Source: a bacterium
GTDB lineage: Bacteria; Electryoneota; RPQS01
Assembly: GCA_026394155.1 (NCBI GenBank)
Contig: JAPKYT010000052.1
Span: forward strand, 1-38,460
Length of the DNA: 38,460 nt
Direction of reading: 5' to 3'
Below the pieces are notes generated by a model. The model worked only from the letters and a program-made list of their open reading frames with translations. It did not search any database and was not told the origin of the DNA. Below are positions 8,010 through 17,460 of the stretch, piece after piece. The position numbers were made by a program, and so were the translations under genes. Positions within the stretch are counted from its first letter, which is position 1. Each line of letters starts with the position of its first letter.

Positions 8010-9395
8010 ATGCCCGCTTCCATGAGCCACGTGAAAATCCTCATCGTCGAAGACGAACAGGACTATCGAGACTATCTGAAGCAGCATCTCGAGGAGCGGG
8101 GGTACGAGGTGACCGCCGCCGCTGACGGCGCCACCGCCGTCGAGGCTTTCAGCGGCGAAGAGTTCGATCTGGTTCTTCTCGACCATCGTCTGCCGGGCAA
8201 GGACGGAGTGGAGGTCCTGAAGCAACTCAAGGCAGTGAACCGCGACACGCCGGTGGTTATGATGACCGCCTACGGCTATGTGCAGAACGCGGTGCAGGCC
8301 ATGAGAAGCGGAGCTTTTGATTATGTTGCTAAGGAAGATCTCGGGCCGGATGTCATAGATTTGATTGTAACGCATGCGCTGGAGCAGCGCGCCTTGCGCG
8401 CCGAAAACGAGCGGCTGCGGCAGGAGGTGGCCGACCGCTACTCGTTCGACAACGTGGTGGGCAGATCGGCGGTCATGCGCGAGATTTTCCAGAAGGTCGT
8501 GCGCATCGCGCCTTTCAACAGCACCGTTCTTCTCAGCGGCGAATCGGGAACCGGCAAGGAAGTTATCGCCCGGTTGATCCATCTGCACAGCCGGGTGCGC
8601 AATCAGCCGTTCGTGACCATCAACTGCGCGGCGATTCCCGAGACGTTGCTGGAGTCGGAGCTTTTCGGCTACACCAAGGGCGCCTTCAGCGGCGCGGTGC
8701 GCACCAAGCGCGGTCTCTTCGAAGAGGCCAACGGTGGCACGATTCTCCTGGACGAGATCGGCGAGCTGCCCACCCTGCTGCAAGTGAAGCTGCTGCGGGT
8801 GCTGCAGGAAGGCAAATTGCGTCGGCTGGGCGATACCAATGAAATCACGGTGGACGTGCGCATCATCGCCGCCACCTCGCGCACCTTGGCGACCGAGGTG
8901 CGGGCGGGCCGGTTCCGTGAGGATTTGTTCTACCGTTTGAATATCATCCCCATGCACATGCCGCCGCTGCGCGAGCGGCCCGAAGATATTCCGCTGCTGG
9001 TGCATCATTTTCTCAAGAAGCTCGCGGACGGCCGCGGTCCGGTGGACGTCACCCCGGAGGCGATGCAACTGCTCATGAAGTCGCCGTGGCCGGGCAACGT
9101 GCGCGAGCTGCAGAACATCGTGGAGCGGGCCGTGGTTCTATCCGATTCCAATGTCATCACGGTGGATTCCCTGCCGCAGGAACTGCGGCGCACCACCGAG
9201 GATTTCAAGGTTCAGATTCCCGAGGAACAGCTCAGCATCAAGCAGACGCTGGCCGAACTGGTTCCCCGCGTGGAAAAGGAATTGATTCAGCGGGCGCTGC
9301 GGTTAACGAGCAACAACCGCACGCGCGCCGCCAGACTGCTGGAGATCTCTCACCGATCTCTACTCTACAAACTGAAAGAATACCACTGCTCATAG
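8010..9395 (+). CDS. Second NtrC-family sigma-54-dependent response regulator
   Basis: A 461-residue activator with the same layout as PilR. The receiver covers about 8-125, with phospho-acceptor in LVLLDHRLPG. In the receiver the usual Lys-Pro is Lys-Glu (YVAKEDL). The sigma-54 AAA+ domain covers about 145-380, with Walker A GESGTGKE, a contact loop GAFSGA in place of GAFTGA, Walker B GGTILLDEIGE and WPGNVRELQN. A Fis-type helix-turn-helix ends the protein (NNRTRAARLLEISHRSLLYKL). A second in-frame ATG at 8022 is an equally good start; GGAGAG at 7991-7996 fits the first better. It is itself behind a sigma-54 promoter, so a feed-forward or autoregulatory loop with PilR is likely. Its sensor may be the kinase at 24049 or PilS; the sequence does not decide. 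Confidence 0.92.
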   Translation: MPASMSHVKILIVEDEQDYRDYLKQHLEERGYEVTAAADGATAVEAFSGEEFDLVLLDHRLPGKDGVEVLKQLKAVNRDTPVVMMTAYGYVQNAVQAMRSGAFDYVAKEDLGPDVIDLIVTHALEQRALRAENERLRQEVADRYSFDNVVGRSAVMREIFQKVVRIAPFNSTVLLSGESGTGKEVIARLIHLHSRVRNQPFVTINCAAIPETLLESELFGYTKGAFSGAVRTKRGLFEEANGGTILLDEIGELPTLLQVKLLRVLQEGKLRRLGDTNEITVDVRIIAATSRTLATEVRAGRFREDLFYRLNIIPMHMPPLRERPEDIPLLVHHFLKKLADGRGPVDVTPEAMQLLMKSPWPGNVRELQNIVERAVVLSDSNVITVDSLPQELRRTTEDFKVQIPEEQLSIKQTLAELVPRVEKELIQRALRLTSNNRTRAARLLEISHRSLLYKLKEYHCS

Positions 9396-9401
9396 AGGAG
9401 G
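9395..9401 (+). promoter_or_regulatory. Ribosome binding site that fixes a GTG start
   Basis: GAGGAGG overlaps the last base of the upstream stop codon and sits 7 bases before GTG 9409. An ATG at 9402 is out of frame. The site therefore supports the GTG start of the giant lipoprotein and translational coupling to the regulator. Confidence 0.7.
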
Positions 9402-9408
9402 ATGGGAC

Positions 9409-12400
9409 GTGAAGCAGAGCCGTTGGGTAAAGGGAATGTGGCTCCCGGCCTGTGTGCTGGCGACGCTGGTGCTCTGGCTTGGCTGCGAGCAGAAGGGCGA
9501 CATCAGCCCCACAGGTTCCAACAAGCGCGTTCTCACGTTCATTGATACAGTGATCGTGGACCCGCGCATCGTCGGTCCGGGGGAGACGGCGGCGGTGCAT
9601 GCCCGCATCATGAGCGAAATCAATGAGCCTGCCGAAAGCGAGAACGTGCGTTTCAGCGTGACCCGAGGCACTTTGCCGGGCGGAAGGGTGGACACCACGG
9701 TGCTCACCGACCGTCTGGGTTGGGCCCGCACCTCGGTCACCGCGCCGGCCGATACCGGCACCATCCTGCTGCGAACGGATCTCCTGAGCATGTCCGAGCA
9801 GTGGGCGACGAACATCCGCGTGTCTACGGTTACGTCCGAGGAAGGCGTGCTGACCATGTGGAGCGATGCCGACACGCTTTACGCCGACAACGGCTTCTCG
9901 CGGACTCTGGTTCATGCCCGGCTGCGCAACGAGGCGCACAATCCTATTCCCGGAGTGGTCATCTCCTTCTCCACCAACGTGGGGTCGGTCACGCAGGCGG
10001 GGGTGACCGACAGCGTGGAGGGCACGGCGCACGCCACACTGGTCTCCACGACGGAAACCGGTCCGGCGACGGTGGTCGCATATTATGGATCCGCCCGCGA
10101 CACGGCGCAGGTCCTCTTTTTGGAGCCGGTGGCGGCAAGTCTCATCGAAGTCACGTCGTCGCGCCCGCAGATCACCGCCGGTTCCGACAGCTCCATTATC
10201 ACCGCTCGCGTGTTCGGAACCAACGGGCTACCGGTGGTGGACAACACCGTAGTGTCTTTCTCGACGACTCAAGGCACCTTGCGCAACCTGACCGCGCGCA
10301 CCGTTAGCGGTGTGGCCACCTCGGTTCTTTACGCGTCTCCCGCCACGGGTGTGGCCACGGTGGCAGCCACCACCGGCGGCAGCGTCACGGGAAACACCCA
10401 CGTGACGTTCATGCCCGGGGCCACGGCGGTCATCACGCTGAGCGCGAGCGCCGACACCCTCTTTGCCGACAACACCAGCCAAGCGACCGTCACTGCGACT
10501 GTGGTGGACGCTTTCGGCAACTTCGTGGCGCAAGGCACTCCCGTCAGTTTCTTGGCGTTGGGCGGCACCGTAAACGGCATCGCCACCGTGGACGTGAACG
10601 GCCGCGCACCAGCCACCTTCCGCGCGGGTCTGACCGTCGGACCGGCGGCGGTGACGGCCACGCAGTCCGAAGTCCAGGCAAGTGTGAGCATCTATCTGCA
10701 ACCCACCAGTGCGGCCTCCATCACGCTCACGGCCGATCCCATGCGGCTGGTGGCCAATGGAGCGACGCAGTCGAATCTGCGCGCCGCCGTTCTCGATGCG
10801 CAGAGCCGGCCGGTCTCCGACGGCACGCCCGTTTCTTTCTACGCGCAGAGAGGCACGATTTCGGGCGCGGCGCAGGCCGTGTCCGCATCGCGCAGCAGCG
10901 GCACCGCTTGGTCCAAGGCGCGCACTCCCATCTCGAAACTGAACGCGCCGGATGCAGCCGCGACAACGCGCAGGTCGCATCTCGACGCATCTCCCACGGC
11001 CTCCATCTTCACGACGACAACTCTCAACGGCTATGCTTCCGCGCTTCTGACCAGTTCGACGGTCTCCGGCGCGGACACGCTGACCGCCTCCGCGCAAAGT
11101 TTGAGCGCGGCGCAGATTCTGGTCTACAACGCCGGTCCGGCGGCGCGGATCAACGTGACGCCCGCCGTGAATGCGTTGCCGGCCGACGGTCTCAGCTCCA
11201 CCACCATCACCTGTCAAGTCACGGACGCCTTCGGTAATCCGGTGTCCAGCGGGCTGCCGATCAGCCTGACGGCGACACTGGGTCAGATTGTTCCCCGCGA
11301 GGGCTATACGGATGAAGACGGCGCGTTCGTTGCCAATCTGTTCACCTCCCGCCAGCGTGGCGTCTGTGCCATTGTGGCGACGAGCGCAAGTGCCACCGGT
11401 TACAGTCAAGTCACCTTCGACATTCCCGTCGTCGCTTCTGTCAACTTGAACAGTGATGTGACCTCGCTGCTGGCCAACGGCGTCTCGCAGGCGGCGCTGA
11501 CGGTGACCGCGCTCGATGTCTATGCTCTGCCGGTGCAAGGCGCGAGCGTGGAATGGGATTTGGGAGCCGGCTCCGGTCGTTTGGTCGTCGTCTCGGCAAC
11601 CACGGATTCTCTGGGCCGGGCCGCGGCGCTCTTCTACAGCGCCGCATCACGCACGGATCAACAGCAGCAAGTGACGGCGACCGTCGGAACGCATTCGGGC
11701 TCACAAACCATTCGCATGTTGGGCATTACTTTGCAGGCATGGACAGATGCTCTGCAGTTGCCGGCCGACGGGAATGCCACCACTAACGCCAACGTTCTCA
11801 TCCGCGAGACAACCAGCGGGCAGGCGGTGGTGAGCGCGAACGTGCGCTTCGCGGCGTCCTCCGGTTCCATTGCTCTGACGGGAACGACCAATAGCAGCGG
11901 CATTGCCGGCGCGCTGTATCGCAGCGCCAGCCAGTCCGGCAACGTGGAAATCACCGCCGTCTATGGAGACACGTTGCGGGCCCAGACGGGAGTGTGGTTG
12001 ACCGGCATCGAGGCCGACACCATCATCACCACCTTAGGTCATCAGGAACTTCTGGCCGACGGCGTCTCTTCGACCACGGTGACAGCGGTGGTGTTCAACG
12101 AAGGCGGGCAGGCGGTGGCGAACACGCCTGTGACCTTCACCGTTGTCGGCGCGGGATCGTGTTTCCCGCCCACCGCAACCACCAACTCCATCGGTGTCGC
12201 CACCGCCACCTATTACAGTGCGGCGCTCGCCAGCGATCAGCAGGTAGCGGTGGAAGCGGCGATTGACCGGGATAATGACGAGAAACCCATCCTGTTGCGC
12301 GGTGTGAGCCTTGATGCGACGGCGAGCGAGCTTTCACTGCCCGCCAACGGCACGTCCACCAGCGAAATCCGCATCCAGTTGCGCCGCAGTTCCACACAGG

Positions 12401-15400
12401 TTGCCATTCCCAATGCCAGCGTTCAATTGGGAACCTCGCTGGGAACGATCCCCGCAGCCGTGACCACCGACTCGTCGGGCGTCGCGCGCGCCACCTTTGC
12501 CGCCGGGGTTGCGGCAGGAACGGCGGACATCTACGTGCGTTTCGGCAACGTGCTGACGGATACGGTGAGTCTGAGTCTGTTCCAGCCGTCCGCTTCCTTC
12601 GTGACCGTGGCGGCGCAACAGACGTCACTCTTGGGCAGCGGCGAACAGAGTACGCTGGTGAGCACACTGGTGCTGGACCAGCGCGGCACGCCAATGCGCA
12701 ACCAAATCGTCAACTGGTCGCTGAGCGGTTCGGGCGCTCTCTATGGCAGCGTCGGTGTGACCGACGTGAACGGTGTGGCCAGCAACCTCTTCACGGCTCC
12801 GGCGGCGGTGAATGATGTCAGTTCCAGAGTAATCGCCAGCGTGGGAGTCAATGCCGACACGGTGGCGGTGGCCACGCGCGGCGTGACGCTCAGTTTGAAT
12901 GCCGACGCCGCCTCGATTCCCGCGAACGGAGCGGCGCAGACCACGATCCGCGCCCAGCTTCGTGAGACCGCCACGATGGTGGCAATCACCGATGCTTTGC
13001 TTTTCTTCGGTACGTCGCTGGGATCCATTTCCGCGGACATGCAGACCGACGAATGGGGAAGGAGTGGAGCGAGCTTGCAGGCGGGGCGCACGGCCGGAAC
13101 CGCGATGGTCGTCTGCCGCTACGGGAATCTGCACACCGACACCGTGTCCGTCAATCTGTATGCGCCGGTTTCGTACCGCGTGCAACTCACTCCCGGCGCG
13201 GACGTGTTGCACGCGGACGGCGTGGCCAACACCAACGTGCGCGCAGTGGTCTATGATGCGATGAACGTCGTGCTGCAGGACGTGCCCGTGACGTGGAGTG
13301 CTCCCAACGGTCAGGTCGGCAACGCATCGCTGAACACGGGCACGGGCGGCTGGGCGGACGCGCGCATCACCGCGCCGGCGTTCCAGCAGGATCGTCTCAT
13401 CATCGTGACGGTCAACTCGGGCGCGGCCCTCGGCGTGGACACGATTCTGGCGCGCGGCATCACGATTGACGTCACGGCGACTCCGGAAATGGTGATCGCC
13501 GACGGCGGCTCCACATCCATCATTCGCACGCACGTCTATGAGACGAGCACCTCAGTGGCGATCAACTACGGCGCCGTGACTTTCGGCAGCACGCTGGGAA
13601 CGGTTCCCAATTCCGCAACCACCGACGCCAGCGGCTTGGCCTCGGTGCTGCTGCGCTCCACGACCACCACCGGTGTGGCGACGGTGACCGCCAGCTACGG
13701 CAACATCTTGAGCGATCAAGTTGCCGTGACGTTTGCGCCATCCACGCCGACCACGCTTTCCCTGACCGCGGCGCCCACTGTTCTGCTGGCGGACAACATC
13801 TCGACGTCCACACTGACGGCGGTGGTGACCGACCAGAGCGGCAATCCCGTCCCGAACGGCACACAAGTGAGATTCAGCATTCCGCCGCAGAGCGGCTCGC
13901 TGGAAAACCTGCGCACCACGCAGGGCGGCGTGGCGGTGAACACTCTCACATCGAGCTCGACGCCCGACACGCTGCAGGTGATCGCCTGGGCCGAAGCCAA
14001 TCCTGCCGCGCGCGACAGCGTGATCGTCGTTTATCGCGTGGGACCTCCGACCGTGGTGATGCTTTCGGCGCAGCGTGACACCTTGCCCGCCAACGGCATC
14101 GCGGTGGACACGATTACCGCGCACGTCACCGACGCGGTGGGACACGTGCTGTCGAACGTGGAAGTGCGCTTCACCACCACCGTCGGCAACATCACGTCAA
14201 GCCGGGTGACGGACGCGACCGGCAACGCGCGCGTGGCATTCTCGTCCTCGCAGACCGGCACCGCGCAAGTGACGGCCACGGCGGGCACAGCCACGAGCAC
14301 GTACACGGTTTACCTGATTCCGGGCAGTCCCAACAGCATCTCGATGGACTATCTGCCGAATTCGGTGGGCGTGCGAGGAAGCGGCCGCAACGAGACGCTG
14401 CTCATTACGTCCACCGTGCGCGATGCTAACAACAATGCGGTGCTGGACGGCACACCGGTCTACTTCAACATCAGCAGTTCGCCGGGCAACGGTGATTTCC
14501 TCTCGTCCACCGGCCCGATTCCGACCATCAACGGGCGCGCCACCGTTTCCTACAACAGCGGCACGCGCTCGGGCAGCGTGCGCATCCGGGTGGTGTGCGC
14601 GGGCATCAGTGCCGTGTCCACCGAGATCCTCATCTATGCCGGGCCGCCCTATATCGAGGACGTCAACTTCGGCTGCGAGACCAGCCACATGTCGCTGGCT
14701 CCCGCGCCGTGCAGCATGTTCGGCATGGACGTGGTGGGCGACTCGGTGACGCTGGTCGTGCTGGTGGGCGACCGCTACAACAACCCGGTGACGCCGGGAA
14801 CGGCCATCTACTTCACCACCTCGGGCGGCGTGATTACCACCGCCAGCGGCTACACGGATTCGCTGGGCTTCGCGCGGGTGACGCTCTTCTCGGGCAGTCC
14901 GCTGCCGACCACCACGCGCTGGATGAACACGCTGAGCGATCCCAACCTCGGCGGTCCGATTCTGTGCACGCCGGCTCCGACTCAACCGGGCGTGGCCAAA
15001 GTGCTGGCCAGTTCGGCGGGCGTGGACGCCAACGGCGACAGTGTAACGGTCTGGGCGAGCACGAACGTGATCTTCGACTACAGCCAGCCCATTCTGCACC
15101 TGCGTTCCATCACCGTGAACGGCGATCCCACGGAGCGCACACTCTACATCGGGCAGAACGCGCTGATCACCGTTGCGACTTACGATCCGGATTTCTGGCC
15201 GCCGGTGTCCGGCTCGACCATCAACTTCTCGGCCAGCTATGGTCTCGTGTATCCGAGCCGGATCACCGTGGGCTGTCCCGGAGACACATTGTACACCGTC
15301 AGCTTCTTCAACAACCGAACTCTGACCGACGACGATGCCGCTTCGCCGGTCCTGATCACGGTGGACACGCGGCAGGGAGACGCCTACACGTTTACGGAAA

Positions 15401-15438
15401 CGTTTACCCTGCTGGCGGAACTGCCGCCCACACCCTGA
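9409..15438 (+). CDS. Giant lipoprotein with about 19 tandem bacterial Ig-like (Big-1-type) domains
   Basis: A 2009-residue surface protein. The N-terminus has a basic start, a hydrophobic core and LWLGC with Cys26. This is a plausible lipobox, though the -3 position is Trp, which is unusual. The rest is a chain of about 19 domains of 80-100 residues. Each opens with a pattern such as LPADGVSSTTVTA, continues with GxPVxFS and a short GT strand, then TDxxGxAxxxL and an alternating beta end. This is the Big-1/invasin pattern. Between about 11430 and 13740 two domain types alternate four times. Domain 4 carries an extra basic segment of about 45 residues (near 10880-11010). The last two domains are cysteine-containing and more divergent. 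It lies between a sigma-54 regulator and the minor pilin genes, which suggests a pilus-associated adhesin or envelope scaffold. No enzymatic motif was seen. Confidence 0.9.
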   Translation: MKQSRWVKGMWLPACVLATLVLWLGCEQKGDISPTGSNKRVLTFIDTVIVDPRIVGPGETAAVHARIMSEINEPAESENVRFSVTRGTLPGGRVDTTVLTDRLGWARTSVTAPADTGTILLRTDLLSMSEQWATNIRVSTVTSEEGVLTMWSDADTLYADNGFSRTLVHARLRNEAHNPIPGVVISFSTNVGSVTQAGVTDSVEGTAHATLVSTTETGPATVVAYYGSARDTAQVLFLEPVAASLIEVTSSRPQITAGSDSSIITARVFGTNGLPVVDNTVVSFSTTQGTLRNLTARTVSGVATSVLYASPATGVATVAATTGGSVTGNTHVTFMPGATAVITLSASADTLFADNTSQATVTATVVDAFGNFVAQGTPVSFLALGGTVNGIATVDVNGRAPATFRAGLTVGPAAVTATQSEVQASVSIYLQPTSAASITLTADPMRLVANGATQSNLRAAVLDAQSRPVSDGTPVSFYAQRGTISGAAQAVSASRSSGTAWSKARTPISKLNAPDAAATTRRSHLDASPTASIFTTTTLNGYASALLTSSTVSGADTLTASAQSLSAAQILVYNAGPAARINVTPAVNALPADGLSSTTITCQVTDAFGNPVSSGLPISLTATLGQIVPREGYTDEDGAFVANLFTSRQRGVCAIVATSASATGYSQVTFDIPVVASVNLNSDVTSLLANGVSQAALTVTALDVYALPVQGASVEWDLGAGSGRLVVVSATTDSLGRAAALFYSAASRTDQQQQVTATVGTHSGSQTIRMLGITLQAWTDALQLPADGNATTNANVLIRETTSGQAVVSANVRFAASSGSIALTGTTNSSGIAGALYRSASQSGNVEITAVYGDTLRAQTGVWLTGIEADTIITTLGHQELLADGVSSTTVTAVVFNEGGQAVANTPVTFTVVGAGSCFPPTATTNSIGVATATYYSAALASDQQVAVEAAIDRDNDEKPILLRGVSLDATASELSLPANGTSTSEIRIQLRRSSTQVAIPNASVQLGTSLGTIPAAVTTDSSGVARATFAAGVAAGTADIYVRFGNVLTDTVSLSLFQPSASFVTVAAQQTSLLGSGEQSTLVSTLVLDQRGTPMRNQIVNWSLSGSGALYGSVGVTDVNGVASNLFTAPAAVNDVSSRVIASVGVNADTVAVATRGVTLSLNADAASIPANGAAQTTIRAQLRETATMVAITDALLFFGTSLGSISADMQTDEWGRSGASLQAGRTAGTAMVVCRYGNLHTDTVSVNLYAPVSYRVQLTPGADVLHADGVANTNVRAVVYDAMNVVLQDVPVTWSAPNGQVGNASLNTGTGGWADARITAPAFQQDRLIIVTVNSGAALGVDTILARGITIDVTATPEMVIADGGSTSIIRTHVYETSTSVAINYGAVTFGSTLGTVPNSATTDASGLASVLLRSTTTTGVATVTASYGNILSDQVAVTFAPSTPTTLSLTAAPTVLLADNISTSTLTAVVTDQSGNPVPNGTQVRFSIPPQSGSLENLRTTQGGVAVNTLTSSSTPDTLQVIAWAEANPAARDSVIVVYRVGPPTVVMLSAQRDTLPANGIAVDTITAHVTDAVGHVLSNVEVRFTTTVGNITSSRVTDATGNARVAFSSSQTGTAQVTATAGTATSTYTVYLIPGSPNSISMDYLPNSVGVRGSGRNETLLITSTVRDANNNAVLDGTPVYFNISSSPGNGDFLSSTGPIPTINGRATVSYNSGTRSGSVRIRVVCAGISAVSTEILIYAGPPYIEDVNFGCETSHMSLAPAPCSMFGMDVVGDSVTLVVLVGDRYNNPVTPGTAIYFTTSGGVITTASGYTDSLGFARVTLFSGSPLPTTTRWMNTLSDPNLGGPILCTPAPTQPGVAKVLASSAGVDANGDSVTVWASTNVIFDYSQPILHLRSITVNGDPTERTLYIGQNALITVATYDPDFWPPVSGSTINFSASYGLVYPSRITVGCPGDTLYTVSFFNNRTLTDDDAASPVLITVDTRQGDAYTFTETFTLLAELPPTP
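11430..13740 (+). repeat. Alternating A-B Ig-domain super-repeat (four units)
   Basis: Within the giant lipoprotein, type A domains (ending in phrases like RGVTL or RGITI and containing a charged turn such as DQQ) alternate with type B domains. Type B domains share IPANG, IRAQLRET, VAI, GTSLGSI and YGNxxTDTVS. Each A+B unit is about 190 residues. The unit must have been duplicated as a pair. Boundaries are approximate. Confidence 0.65.
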
Positions 15439-15484
15439 TCGAACAGTGTCGCAGCGGCAAAACGTCTGAATTGGTGAGGTGTCC

Positions 15485-16231
15485 ATGAAACGAGTCTTGA
15501 TCCCCATCGCATTGATGCTGGTCTGCCGCGCCGCCGCGGGCATGGCCGGCGGCCCGCTGTTCTGCGTTGGTCAACAGATGACCAGCATGACGGTCGAGGC
15601 GGTGCGAGCCAATCTCGACGTCCAGTCACCGGGCGGCGGCGACGACCGCGAGAGCGCCGCCTCAGAGCGGGTGTTTCTCACCGCCCGCTACGGTTTGGCG
15701 CCGTGTTTGGATATGGCGGCGTCGGTGGGAGCGGCAAACCTGAACTTCTCCGACCTGCCATCCGGCTACGGCGACTTCTCGGCCACCTGGTCGCTGGCGT
15801 GGGGAGCGTCGCTGCGCGCGGGTATGCCGCTGCATGCCGGCCGTTATCAGGTGATGGCCGCCGTCAACTACGTCGGCTTTCAGCCGAAGGGAGACATCAG
15901 CAACGGGACCAAGAGCATCACCAGCAAGTACCTGTGGCATGAGGTGTCACCGACGCTGGCCGCGGGTATGCGATTCGGCCCGCTCGTTCCCTATGTGGGA
16001 GCCACCAAGCCGTTCCTGTTCGGCCGGCGCGATGTGAAGGTGGTCCTCAACGGTCAGGAGTTTCCGGCCGCGGGGGGCAAAAGCAACTACACGGACTCTG
16101 AGCAGCCGCTGCGCGGCCTTCTCGGAGTGGAATGGCGGCTGCCCGAAGGCTATTCGCTCACCGCCGAGGCGGCCGCGACCACGGGCGGGGTTTGGACCAT
16201 GAGCCTGGGACTGGCGCAGGTTCTGAGGTAG
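15485..16231 (+). CDS. Outer-membrane beta-barrel protein
   Basis: A 248-residue exported protein. I chose ATG 15485 rather than the GTG two codons upstream because it gives a normal signal peptide (MKRVLIPIALMLVCRAAAG) and lies after GTGAGGTG. The mature part is a series of amphipathic strands with alternating hydrophobic residues and Gly/aromatic turns, for example VFLTARYGLAPCLDMAASVG and LRAGMPLHAGRYQVMAAVNY. This is typical of small outer-membrane barrels. The last residue is Arg rather than the usual aromatic, so the barrel assignment is moderate. It lies between the Ig lipoprotein and the minor pilins, which suggests a role in anchoring or exporting pilus-linked surface material. No specific family is recognised. 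Confidence 0.7.
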   Translation: MKRVLIPIALMLVCRAAAGMAGGPLFCVGQQMTSMTVEAVRANLDVQSPGGGDDRESAASERVFLTARYGLAPCLDMAASVGAANLNFSDLPSGYGDFSATWSLAWGASLRAGMPLHAGRYQVMAAVNYVGFQPKGDISNGTKSITSKYLWHEVSPTLAAGMRFGPLVPYVGATKPFLFGRRDVKVVLNGQEFPAAGGKSNYTDSEQPLRGLLGVEWRLPEGYSLTAEAAATTGGVWTMSLGLAQVLR

Positions 16232-16264
16232 GCCGCCGGTGATGTTCAGCCGGGAGGAGAGACG

Positions 16265-16633
16265 ATGAAAAGGAAAAGCCACAAACAGGGCGGTTTCAGC
16301 ATGCTGGAGATCATCGTGACGATATTTCTCGTCACGCTGGGTCTCCTGGTGGTGATGACATCCTTTGTCGCCATCAGCAAGGCGCATCGCTACAGCGAGC
16401 GCATGGACACCGCCGCCTCGCTGGTGCGACTGGAAATGGAACGGATCCGCAACCGCACCTATGCAATCATTCAGTCCGAAGTCGGCGCTTACTCGGAATA
16501 CCCGGAACATCCCGACTATCGGCATGAAACTGCGGTCACTGATCTGGGCAGCGCCAAGCAGATTACTCTGCGCATCTATTTTGAGAACGACCGCCGGCGC
16601 ACGGAAGTGATCACGTATGTTTCGAATCTGTAG
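16265..16633 (+). CDS. Minor pilin, PilV-like prepilin
   Basis: A short (122-residue) prepilin-like protein. The leader MKRKSHKQGG is followed by a class III cleavage site G|FSMLEIIVTIFLVTLGLLV, with Glu at position 5 of the mature chain and a hydrophobic N-terminal helix. The soluble part is about 85 residues, rich in charged residues, with no cysteines. GGAGGAGAG lies just upstream. First in a set of three consecutive minor pilin genes, so it is likely a PilV/GspI-type component of the pilus tip complex that primes assembly. Confidence 0.88.
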   Translation: MKRKSHKQGGFSMLEIIVTIFLVTLGLLVVMTSFVAISKAHRYSERMDTAASLVRLEMERIRNRTYAIIQSEVGAYSEYPEHPDYRHETAVTDLGSAKQITLRIYFENDRRRTEVITYVSNL

Positions 16634-16660
16634 CGGCACGATGTGAAGGCGAGGGAGTGA

Positions 16661-17440
16661 ATGATGAAAGCGCACACATTCCGCGGGAACGGTCCGCCCG
16701 GCAGCCGGCGCGCCGCGCGCGGTTTCACGCTGCTGGAGTCGCTGATCGGCATCGCCTTGTCGGCGCTGCTGCTCACGTCTCTGTTCTCGCTCTATTATGG
16801 CGCGGCACGGGGAGCCGCCACTAACGCCAGCCGTTCTACTGAGAACCGCGAGGCGCGCATGATCAATCACCGGCTCTCACGCGATTTCAAGCTGGTGGGT
16901 CTGCTGGCGCCGCTGGACTGCAACGGGGACAGCAACGATGTGCACCGCGACGTTCCCGGCCAGACGTGGAGCGACTCCTTGCGGCAGGACTTCGAGCTGG
17001 CCAACAACTACGACATCGTGTTCACCGGCGACGTGGACGATGACAGCGTGACCGAAACCGTGCGCTATGTGCTGGATCCCAACACCGGCCGGCTGATTCA
17101 GTATGTTTGGGACTGGTCACGCGATTCGATCCAGTGGTCGCCTCCCGTGTCGAGGGCAGTGGCCAATCATGTGGACCACATTCTGTTCACCTACTACGAT
17201 CGTGACGGCAACCCGATTCCCAATCCGGTGCAGTACCCGATGGGCGGCTACTCGCTCACCGCGGGCGAACGGTTGCGGGTTACGTGCGTGGAAATCGTCA
17301 TTGTGACCCGCTCGGAGCGCATGGAAAACGGCTATTCGCAGTACGTGTACACGCCGGACGGGCACTACTGGTATGACGGCTACCACCGGGCCGTGCAGCG
17401 ATTCATGGTGCGCGGCCGCAATCTGAGTTTGGGCGCATAA
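16661..17440 (+). CDS. Minor pilin, PilW-like prepilin
   Basis: A 259-residue prepilin. The basic leader ends RRAARG, then FTLLESLIGIALSALLL, with Glu5 present. The long soluble domain (after about residue 50) carries acidic patches such as DVDDDSVTETV and aromatic stretches. This size and order, after a PilV-like gene and before a PilX-like gene, fit PilW (GspJ-like). Two adjacent ATG codons could serve as the start, and GAGGGAG lies 6-12 bases before them. It is probably part of the tip complex. Confidence 0.88.
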   Translation: MMKAHTFRGNGPPGSRRAARGFTLLESLIGIALSALLLTSLFSLYYGAARGAATNASRSTENREARMINHRLSRDFKLVGLLAPLDCNGDSNDVHRDVPGQTWSDSLRQDFELANNYDIVFTGDVDDDSVTETVRYVLDPNTGRLIQYVWDWSRDSIQWSPPVSRAVANHVDHILFTYYDRDGNPIPNPVQYPMGGYSLTAGERLRVTCVEIVIVTRSERMENGYSQYVYTPDGHYWYDGYHRAVQRFMVRGRNLSLGA

Positions 17441-17460
17441 CTTCTCGCGACGGAGATCCG

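Noticed and set aside
14197-15543. A 448-residue minus-strand open frame opposite the end of the Ig lipoprotein
   Set aside because: It is antisense to a recognisable repeat protein and has no motif of its own.
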